NCBI GenBank assembly: GCA_022592445.1
Contig: JABYQR010000237.1
Location: 1 to 64,000 of the forward strand
DNA length: 64,000 nucleotides
Direction of reading: 5' to 3'
Origin: Cytidiella melzeri
Taxonomy: Eukaryota > Basidiomycota > Agaricomycetes > Polyporales > Irpicaceae
Positions 55,791 to 64,000 of this stretch are shown here, piece after piece; the stretch's first letter is position 1; every line of letters begins with the position of its first letter. The translations under genes were made by a program, and so were the position numbers. The notes beneath the pieces were generated by a model that was given only the letters and a program-made list of their open reading frames with translations, was not told where the DNA came from and did no database searches.

Positions 55791-57060
55791 AAAAATCCCG
55801 GAATACTTACTTTTACGAGTGCAATTTTGTTATTGGTAAGAACTTTTGTGACCTTATTATCCTTACCTTTATATGCAATCTTGCAACTGGTTAGAGCTTT
55901 TGTTGCTTACTTGGCCATAACATTTACTTCCAGAAGGAATTGTGAACCCTCACCTTTACAAGTCACTTTTTTACTGGTAACAGTTTTTGTTTCTGATTGC
56001 AAGATATACTTCTTTTTAAGCAATTCTGGTACTGGCAACAACTTTTCTGACTAGCTTGCCCAGAATAATAATTTAAACAATGTTTTTAAGCAGTATTGTT
56101 GCTGGTAACAGCTTTCATTGATAAAATGCACAGAATGTTCAATTTTCATCGATTTTTGATCTGTAATGTTCTTCAGAATTCTGACTGATAACCATTTTTT
56201 GTCTAATTTAAACAGAATAATGACTTGTATATTCTTCTTACCAGTAACAACTTTTTTTACTAACTTGCCTGGAATGGTTGAAGGTATCAGTATTTTTCCT
56301 GAGAACAGCTCCTATTACTACCTTGCCCACAATACTTAATTGTCTATCATTTCAGATTACTTTATCATTTGAGACAGCTTTTGTTACTAACATGACCAAA
56401 ACACTTAATGTTTGATAGTTTTGAATCCTCACTGTCATCAGTAGTTTGGGTACCAATAACCAATTTTGTTCTCAATTTAACTGGAATACTTACTTTGATA
56501 AGTCAATTCATCAGCAATGACAGCTTTCTCACCTAATTGCACAAAACACTGATTTTTTAGAAGTCAATTTGAACTCTTACCTTTGCAAGTAGTTTGGTCA
56601 GCAATTCTCACTTTTGTTACAAACTTGGGGGAAATACTTAATTTGATGAAGAATTTTATCAGTTTTTTACAGCTTGTGCAACTAACTGGCCCATATTACT
56701 TACTTCTATGATTGATTCTGAATTCTCACTTGTACTAGTAATGTATTGCTTATAATGCTTATCTACCAGGAATACTTACTTTAGGACGTGATTCTGGTAC
56801 TGGTAACAACTTTCATTAGTAACTTGCGGGACATACTTACTTTGATAAGTAATCTGTTACTGGTAACAACTTTCTTAGTAACTTGTCAGGAATACTTAAT
56901 TCAATAAACAATTTTGTTACCAGTAACAACATTCATGATCAACATGCTCAGAATACATACTTTGGAAAGTAATTTTGTTGCTGGTACCATCTTTCAATAC
57001 AATCATGCTCAGGAATAATGACACTCTCATGAGTAATTTTGTTAGTTGTAACTGATCTTG
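55790..57060 (+). repeat. Degenerate ~62-bp tandem repeat region
   Basis: Poorly conserved units of the form GGTAACAACTTT...AGTAACTTG...GGAATACTTACTTTGATAAG. The best-preserved units are near 56803, 56866 and 56928 (62-63 bp apart). Related sequence flanks the DDE transposon at 57750-57836 and 61416-61500, so the region once extended across that insertion. No coding potential. Confidence 0.6.
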
Positions 57061-57146
57061 CTACCATTGTGCCTGTATTGCAAAAATCAAATTATAACTC
57101 AGTGGGTTGCAAAGTCACAGTGTTGCCGGGCCATGTTTGTCATGCT

Positions 57147-57203
57147 GATGACCTGAGAAAGTGTCTTTTTTTTTTCTCAAAAAAGACACTTTCTCAGGTC
57201 ATC
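57147..57203. repeat. Near-perfect hairpin, 24-bp arms
   Basis: Arms 57147-57170 and 57180-57203 are exact inverted repeats (left arm starts GATGACCTGAGAAAGTGTC and ends in T residues), separated by a 9-base T/C-rich loop. Confidence 0.9.
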
Positions 57204-57250
57204 TGGCTTACTAAAACACCTGCAGGTGAGGGAGCTGACTGGTTTGAACC
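57204..57250 (+). promoter_or_regulatory. Pol III A/B-box-like pair
   Basis: TGGCTTACTAA at about 57205 resembles an A box and GGTTTGAACCC at about 57240 fits a B box (GGTTYGANNCC); spacing is about 35 bp. No tRNA clover-leaf can be folded. It may be a SINE head. Confidence 0.25.
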
Positions 57251-57359
57251 CTGCCATGCACATTTTTTTGCCCTGGCTGTTATGTTAAGTAGGCTTTGTG
57301 TAATTGTTACACACATACATAAGTGTTATTGATGGGAGTATGAAACTGCTGAGATATGC

Positions 57360-57755
57360 TTCACAAGTCTGTAACAAAAGGGATCAGCTGAGTTGCAATT
57401 TGACTTTGAGCAACCTTTTCCAGTAATCTGGCCATGAATTCCTCAATTCTGCACCAAATTGAAAACGTTTGTTACCAGTCCATTGACAAGACATAGGGCT
57501 ATCCAAAGGCATATGATTTGGACCCATATGTGCCCATTTTCCAGCTGTAGAATCAGAGACTGTATTTCGATTGAAAAAATGGGATCTATCACACACTTTT
57601 GAAGGGCTGGTAACAAAGCTAACATAGTTGCATCAATAGTGTATTCCTCATCAATTTCCACACTTTGTGAGACAGTTGCGCTACATCTACAGGGACATCA
57701 AAGCAGTCGCCTGCACTGGAACAATTCTACTTCATTCTTCAGGAATTGTAACTTT
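57360..57755 (-). mobile_element. Diverged HX 5' fragment
   Basis: Inverted: CTTCATTCTTCAGGAATTGT at 57728-57750 is the 5' end, followed outward by a degenerate version of the region around CCATTGACAAGACATAGGG. It ends at 57752 where the 62-bp repeat sequence resumes. Confidence 0.55.
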
Positions 57756-58049
57756 CATTACTAACTTCCCAGAAATACTTAATTCAATAAATAATCTTAT
57801 CACTAGTAAGTCACTTTCCAGGAATACTCATATTGCTACAGTGCGCTACGCCAAGAGCCGACACGCCTCGGGAGTGCTTGAAAAGTGTGATATCGGCTTA
57901 GAAATTTGAGATTTGGAAGGAAACTGACCAAACCGACCGTAAATCTGCATTCTTTACTTTTTGGGCGTCTATTCTCAATTTTGGACGAAAAATTTTAAAC
58001 TATTAGTCTGTAGCTACCCATTCACATCGGCCTGAGCATAATAATCTCT

Positions 58050-61000
58050 ATGCCTCTTGCGCGCAAAAAAGTTCGTCTCGCTCGATCACAGCGGTCTGCT
58101 GGGACACAGCACTTCAACGACGGCTTGCTTCTCGATATCGAAGCTCTTCATGTTGATCCAGATTACAATCCTCTCAATCTCGATGACATGAATGAGTCCG
58201 ACAGTGGGGACGACCGCGACATGGCAATAATGATGGAGAGCTTTACGGTCGACGAGAATGAGGCCGGCTCAGATTCAATCGACGACGAGTTGATGGAGCT
58301 CACGGATACTGATGGCGACAGCGCGGCGGAAGAGGAAGCTGCCCGCGAAGAAGCTGCAGTTTATGAGGCTGTGAGTCTGGCAAAAGACTTCTTAAAAACT
58401 GTATTGGATCAGGTGTGCAACAGCAGTCAAGCTGCAGCGGTTAGAAATGCTTACCTGCCTAATCAAACAGAAACAAGCTCATGGGCAACAAGGGCCGCGC
58501 CTCAAGGCTCGAGGAACCTATTCCGGAGGAGGAGCATCCACAGCATACCGGAAAAAAGCTGTCCTCAAGAAGGCTGCAGTAGGCTGTAGTCGCGTCGATA
58601 GTTATTTTCGTTCTCGAGCCCCTTCTCCTTCACCAGCAGTAGCCACGCAGCTTGATGTTCCCGGACCTCGGGCAGAACCTTTTCAGGCTGTGACAATGAA
58701 TGCGCAGGGTACGTTTGTTATGGAAAACATAACCCAAATCAGTGCTCACCCAACATTCTCAGGTCCAGCTTCGGAGCCAATAGTTACTGCGACGGCTTTC
58801 AGCACTACAGCAGCCGAGGTCACAACTACGACAGAGCCACGATCTGTGCCGCCTTTACAGAACCAGGGCTTAAATGCTTTGGATTTTCTTGATCCGGCAG
58901 ATGAAGATGACGAGAACTTTTGCGATGTCAACATTGACAAGACAGTTTCCGTGCGTCTCAGTAAACTGATCGACCTGGCGAAGAAGCACAAGTCAGCAAC
59001 AGCGTTATTCAAGCTGCATACTCTGAGAATGTACCTTGATCTTCACAGTCACATGAAAAGAAATCCCCGCATCAAGAATCCTGCTCAGCGTGCAAGTCTC
59101 AGCATTGCACGATCGGTCGGAAAGGGTCCTTACTTTGCCCGCCAACTTCGCCATCTCAAACATTACGTCTTTTGCTTCGGGACTCTTCCTCCCAGCCGAA
59201 AGGGACAACATTACGCTCACCCATCTCTGCTGAATAATGAGCATATTGCAATTGCAGTACGCCGTTATCTTACTGTTCTCGCTGACGGAGAAGTAAATTC
59301 ACTTTGTGTCTCACGAAAACCGTCACTGATGCTTACCTTTGAATGGCAGATCACTCCGCTCAATCTTGTGAAGCAAGTGAACGAAGTGATCATTCCAAAT
59401 TTAGGGCTAAACCTCAGTGGATCAAAAATCACTGATGCTGCTGCACGGCGATGGTTGCGGAAGCTTGGTTATGAACGGCGTCTCATCACAAAAGGAGCTT
59501 ATGTGGACGGTCACGAGCGACCTGATGTTGCAAAATATCGGGAGAAGTTCTTGAAAGAGATCAAGTCGCTTGAAAGGTATGTCTCATTTCAGCTGAATTC
59601 ACCGACCAGATTATTAATTGACAAATCTAGATATTGCACCCAATATGAAGGAAAGGAGTTAGATCCCATCCCACCCATGCTCAATGGTCCCACAGAGAAG
59701 CGTCACATTGCAGTATTTCAGGATGAGAGCATTTTTCACGTTGGAGATCTTGTCAAGTGGGCATGGGTACGCCAAGGCCGTACGCCACTGCGCAAGAAAG
59801 GCCAAGGTAGAGCCATTCATGTGTCTGATTTTATTATTGAAGACACCGGCCGTCTATGCCTCTCACCGGAGCAGATCGAATCGCAGATGTCACTCCCACC
59901 TGAGCAGCGATTACCAGGTTTTGATGCGCGCGAGATTATGTATCCTGGTAAGAACTATGATGGATATTGGACGGCAGACAAACTGCTCAACCAGGTAAGC
60001 AACTTGAAGGCAGTCAGTTAATAAGCCAACTCACGGAAACATTTTCAGCTGCGACGTGTCGTGAAGATCTTCGATTACATGTTCCCAGACTGTGTCGCCA
60101 CGTTCTACCTGGATCACTCGACCGGCCACGGAGCATACGCCCCTGACTCACTGAATGCACGCGAGATGAACGTGAATCCTGGCGGTAATCAACGGTCAAT
60201 GCACACGACAACAATTCCTATGGACAACCCTCACCCAGAGCTCCGTGGTCAGCCTCAAGACATGGTCTTTCCTGCTAGTCTGCCTCCGGACCACAGGTAC
60301 TACAACTTCCGTGGCCAGCCCAAGGGGATGCGAGTTGTGCTGGAAGAGCGCGGCTTGCACGACTGGATCCGCGAGAAGAACGGCGGCCGAAAACCGATCG
60401 GAATTTGCGAAAACTGCAAGTTGTCTCAGAAAGCCCGAGACAAAAAGGCACGCGAGGAAGCGGCTGCAAAAATCGGAGCAGACGACGACGACGATCAGTG
60501 GGAAGACGACGACAACTCCAAGGACTGCGACGTCGATCCAATCAACGACTCACCACACTGCTGCATGCTCCGCGTGCTTTCGATGCAGGCAGACTTTCAA
60601 TCGGAGAAGCCCATGATCCAACTTTTCTTGGAAGAAGCTGGACACAAGTGTTATTTCCTCCCGAAATTTCACTGTGAGTTCAACCCGATCAAGATGTACT
60701 GGGGCTGGGTGAAACGATGTGAGTCTTCAAACAAGTCTTACCCATTTACTCCCGTAGCTGATGCATAGAGCCAGGCTTCCGGTGCCTCACTGATGGCACA
60801 TTCAAGACCGGTAAAGAGCTGCTCCCGGAACTACTGAACTCATGTGAAGTAAAGACCATTCGAGCTTTCTTTTGAAAGTCGTGGCGGTACATGGATGCAT
60901 ACAGGTGCGCTGAATATGTCAGCTTACTCTTCCGTTGTTCAGTCCTCACTTACCTGTCTTCTCAGCAAGGGCCTCAACAACAGGCAGGTTGAATTTGCAG

Positions 61001-61077
61001 TCAAGAGATACACCTCACACAGGCGCATTCCAAACAGCATTATGATGGATTTAGGAATGCTCGACAACCCCAACTGA
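58050..61077 (+). pseudogene. DDE transposase, multi-exon, probably inactive
   Basis: Exons: 58050-58412 (basic start MPLARKKVRLARSQRSAGTQ, then acidic), 58471-59994, 60049-60718, about 60774-60915, 60966-61077, with introns of 48-58 nt (GT-AG) at 58413, 59995, about 60719 and 60916. The second exon has a Lys-rich stretch, a helix-turn-helix-like region (SGSKITDAAARRWLRKLGYE) and first catalytic Asp in FQDESIFHVG; the third has the second Asp in FYLDHSTGHGAYAPDSLN, a Cys cluster (ICENCK, HCCMLR), and LPKFHCEFNPIKMYWGWVKR, where the expected catalytic Glu of NPIE is Lys. The fourth carries a TGA at 60873 (AFF-stop-KSWRYMDAYR), one C-to-T from CGA. The final exon ends DLGMLDNPN. Confidence 0.82.
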
Positions 61078-61083
61078 GGGCGA

Positions 61084-61146
61084 TGAACGGTGAACGGTGA
61101 ACGGTGAACGGTGAACGGTGAACGGTGAACGGTGAACGGTGAACGG
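61084..61146 (+). repeat. Heptamer minisatellite, TGAACGG x 9
   Basis: Nine perfect units, followed by variants TATACGG and TGTACGG. Confidence 0.95.
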
Positions 61147-61413
61147 TATACGGTGTACGGGGTCGTGAAAAGTGTCCGGGGGGTATATTACCTTATTTAG
61201 CAATTAGACGCCTTCCTTAATAGGAAACTCTCAATTTCCTCCTGCCAAAAATTTCGGACGTCGAGCGGGAGGAAAGTAACGAGATAGCTCGATAGCTATA
61301 CGCTATCCTTATGCATTCCGTACACAATTGGTAAGTTTGATAATATTTTGGTGGACTAGATACAAAAATTGAAAACGGGGCGCCAAGAGGTCGGTTTTGA
61401 GCGTAGCGCACTG

Positions 61414-61720
61414 TACGTGATTTTGTTACCAGTAACAGATTTGATTATCAACTTGACTGGAATGCTCACTTTCCATATGCAATTCAGTTGCCAAAATTCT
61501 TGCACTTCACTCATTCTATAATTACAACTGCAGTAAATGAAGTTGTCATTATGCAGTACCAGACAAAACCGTGTTGCACCATGACCCCAACTTAAGCTGA
61601 TGCTGCCATGAACTGGTACAACTCAATTTTTGTCTCAAGCGGATAGAACAGGCAATAGACTCCTCCTTTACTGCTCAACTTGAGAGCCACACCATTGTCT
61701 GTGATGAAAGACATAGCATT
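61414..61720. other. 62-bp repeat remnant and non-coding sequence
   Basis: 61416-61500 continues the degenerate repeats interrupted by the transposon; beyond it nothing was recognised. Confidence 0.45.
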
Positions 61721-62342
61721 CATGATGTGGGCTCAGTGTTGGTGAACTTGCCATCCCAATTCTTGTCGGCAGTGTCCTGTGTGTTTTGCAACACAGCTCC
61801 AGCTAAGTTGTCCCACTTGAAGCAGTACAAGCTCACATCAGGAAGCTCAGTGATTGGAGCAACAGAGTGTTCTTCCTTAGAGCATGTTTCGATTGTTTCC
61901 ACAGGCTTTTTGACAATGGTGATGCTTGCGGTGATGGGTGACAGTAGAACCATAGAAACCTCTTGCTTGAGAGTAGCAGGGATGACAGGAGTATGTGGGT
62001 GAGGTGGTTGCCAAGGGAGAAAAGACAGGCTGTGTTTGCTGCAACAGGCAGTGCCGGCTCCCTTCAATTGAAATCGAACTTGTCTGCAATGGTTTGTGCG
62101 GAAACCTCATCCACAAGGTGCAGTTGGCTGTCTTTGATGAGGGGTATTGCAACAGTGTTGCTGCTCGTTGTAGAGCTCAGCCAAGCAAGGAGTATTGTCC
62201 CCCCTTCAACGCATGTCTGCGTGAAGGGGGGCTTAGATGTCGTTGATGATGCAGCCCACAGTTTCCTGTGGACGCAGGCAGGGATGAAGGGACTTTCAGT
62301 CAAAGGTGGCAGGAGGGGCTCAACTATTGTTAGACTGTGCAC
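61720..62342 (-). CDS. Possible unidentified protein fragment
   Basis: Two minus-strand frames might be consecutive exons: 62064-62342 (LTIVEPLLPPLTESPFIPAC, LPPLT- and Thr/Ser-rich) and 61720-62067 (FLPWQPPHPHTPVIPATLKQ, VSLYCFKWDNLAGAVLQNTQ). Overlapping plus-strand frames are also open. No family recognised. Confidence 0.2.
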
Positions 62343-62601
62343 TCTGCGGATTTTTCCCCCCTCTCAATCGGTGCAGCGTGCTGCTCTAGCCTCATTGTGT
62401 TATCAGAATAGTTCAGAGTTCATGCACTGATTTGCAACCGGCCCGATGGGCACTTAACGTATTTGGCAGTCACAGAGATGTAACACACCAACAATTGTGA
62501 TCAATTCTCTTTGCTTGCACTTCCTTGACCATTCTCAACCATCCTCAGCTATGCCTTACACTCCATATTGCACAGAGATCACTTGAGCATACCTCCGGAG
62601 C

Positions 62602-63102
62602 ATGTTGCTCTGGGAAATCATCAATTCTTCCGACGATTTAGAAGATGCTCTTATGCAGCTTCAAACCAATGTTGGCATTCTTGCTGCTGTCATTCCCAAC
62701 TTGCATCTTGCATGGGTGTATGCTCAAAGTCCTCACACTCACGACCGGTTTCAGAGCATGCTTCGAGTGGCTCCAAAGGTGTTTCAAACGTTTTTGAACT
62801 TGATTGACAATCATCCTGTTTTCACCAACAATTCCAACAATCCACAGGTACCAGTGGAGCTGCAGCTAGCTGTGACACTGTACTGTTTGGGATGGTATGG
62901 AAATGGTGGTTCAGTAGAGAACATTGCGAGAACTGTTGGGGTCTCAGAGGGCACAGTGGTGGTGTATAATCAATGTTGCTTTGATGCTATTGCTATATAT
63001 TACAAACTAATAGTATTACTATTACGATCGCCGCCAGTGGCAGCAATTTTTCATCCCTTTATGGTAACACGCGGCTTTCAAACATTCTTCCACATTTCAT
63101 GA
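62602..63102 (+). pseudogene. PIF/Harbinger transposase, N-terminal fragment
   Basis: Encodes HDRFQSMLRVAPKVFQTFLN, LIDNHPVFTNNSNNPQVPVE, LQLAVTLYCLGWYGNGGSVE and NIARTVGVSEGTVVVYNQCC: the helix-turn-helix N-terminus typical of fungal Harbinger transposases. It is cut soon afterwards (the catalytic GxxDGTH part is missing). It is a different subfamily from the relic at 4498-5480, whose N-terminus does not resemble it. Confidence 0.72.
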
Positions 63103-64000
63103 ATTAACTCAAATATCTAACATCATCGGTCCCTGGCCATCGTGCTCCTGTCCTCGCGCTCACCATCATCTCCCATCAATCACGCGCGGATTATCTCCGG
63201 CAATGTCCCCGCTCCCGCGCTCACTGTCTACAACGATGAGCGCTGTATAGCATAATTCCATGGCTTCCCCTTCGATTCACTTAGTTCTTTTTGACTATAT
63301 AGAGTAATAAAGTGTGTAGAATACGATTATGAAGTCAGATTTAATATTTACTTGATAGATCTCTCACTGTAGCCAGATCTGTAGTGGCCACAGGGGTGTC
63401 TGGCCCTCTGTATATACATGTACTGTTCCTAACGTCTAGTGGCTTTGTTAAGTTAATTTTGGATACATATGCGAAGAATTGGTGAAGAAACCATGTTATT
63501 TGAGACAAAGGAAAAGGTGCTATGCATTGAACATGGTGGAGAGTAGAGATGGGTGGCCACACATGGGATCATCTTGCACAATAAATTGCACACATAATTG
63601 AAAGTGTTTTCCCATGTATATAGACGTAAGATAATGTGCCCGATTGGCGGAATAGCGGCTGGGCCGATTGTAGTGCACCTGCTCCCCTCCTGCCTCCCAA
63701 AAGGTACAAAGCGCCCTCCCACCATGTACCCATTGAGCCCAGGCTTGGCGCACCTATCCAGTCGTTTAGAGCACCCTAAAAAGCAATAGTACAAGGTATT
63801 AGATCTCCCCCGCCGCTAATTCTGACGCTTCTAAGATGCTACAAAGGTGAGGAAAGGCGAAATTGACATGCTCCCAAGCACATATCTGCCTGTGGAGGTT
63901 CCTACAGGCTGGGGGACTGTAGAATTCATTCAGAATAATGTTTAACATACATGATTCAGTATGTACAATATTTTATTTGAAGGGGATCAAAGCCCTACAG
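63103..64000. other. No recognisable gene
   Basis: A 113-codon minus-strand frame (63453-63794) has Cys-rich parts but matches no known family. A TTGACTATATAGAG promoter-like word is near 63290. Confidence 0.3.

Larger units (their letters stand above)
57839..61413. mobile_element. 3,575-bp TA-flanked DDE transposon (Tc1/mariner-like)
   Basis: Inserted in the 62-bp repeat region. Ends CAGTGCGCTACGCCAAGAGC and, inverted, CAGTGCGCTACGCTCAAAAC, with a further match at CCGAC; flanked by TA on both sides (57837-57838, 61414-61415). TA duplication and CAGT ends are hallmarks of Tc1/mariner. It encodes one multi-exon transposase on the plus strand and has a 7-bp minisatellite near its right end. 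Confidence 0.85.

Noticed and set aside
57204..57250. A tRNA gene
   Set aside because: A- and B-box-like words are present but no acceptor or anticodon stem can be formed.

Overview
This window is repeat-rich, gene-poor nuclear DNA from a filamentous fungus, most likely a basidiomycete. The evidence is the 54-72 nt introns in the chitinase and phytase relics, the fungal families present (GH18 chitinase, histidine-acid phytase, WLM-domain protein, CPSF100/Cft2), and a long DDE transposase ending in an LPKFHCE-type motif that I associate with Agaricomycetes. I cannot name the species. No intact housekeeping gene was recognised: nearly every host-like gene is a decayed or captured fragment.

Layout. 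1-4.4 kb: a Gypsy pol relic (Gypsy A, minus strand) split by a 2.05-kb interspersed element (copy A of the family called HX below). 4.5-5.5 kb: PIF/Harbinger transposase relic. 5.5-8.7 kb: mostly unassigned. 8.8-15.0 kb: a partly duplicated, decayed phytase-chitinase locus containing LTR-like insertions. 16.2-22.6 kb: Gypsy B (plus). 23.0-26.7 kb: Copia A (minus). 26.9-34.7 kb: Copia B (minus), split by a 5,267-bp hAT element with perfect 20-bp inverted ends and an 8-bp target duplication; the hAT carries exons of the host gene CFT2/CPSF100. 34.7-35.6 kb: 3' end and LTR of a relative of Gypsy A. 35.9-39.95 kb: LTR-like element X, a WLM-protease exon and a possible secreted protein. 39.95-55.2 kb: HX copies nested in one another and interrupted by a 4,482-bp TIR element (3-bp duplication ATT) and an 897-bp TIR element (9-bp duplication). 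55.8-57.8 kb: degenerate short repeats. 57.8-61.4 kb: a 3,575-bp TA-flanked DDE transposon. 62.6-63.1 kb: a second Harbinger fragment.

The most distinctive thing here is family HX: non-autonomous elements with no target-site duplication in the copy whose empty site can be read, a 5'-terminal sequence repeated inverted about 30 bp inside the 3' end, an internal array of ~140-bp repeats of variable length, and a CTAG 3' end. This architecture matches Helentron-derived elements of the DINE/HINE type. Nested insertions let the element ends be fixed to within a base or two. A second theme is decay: most premature stops in the Gypsy, Copia and DNA-transposon genes are TGA or TAA codons one C-to-T change away from CGA or CAA, which suggests methylation-linked or RIP-like mutation.
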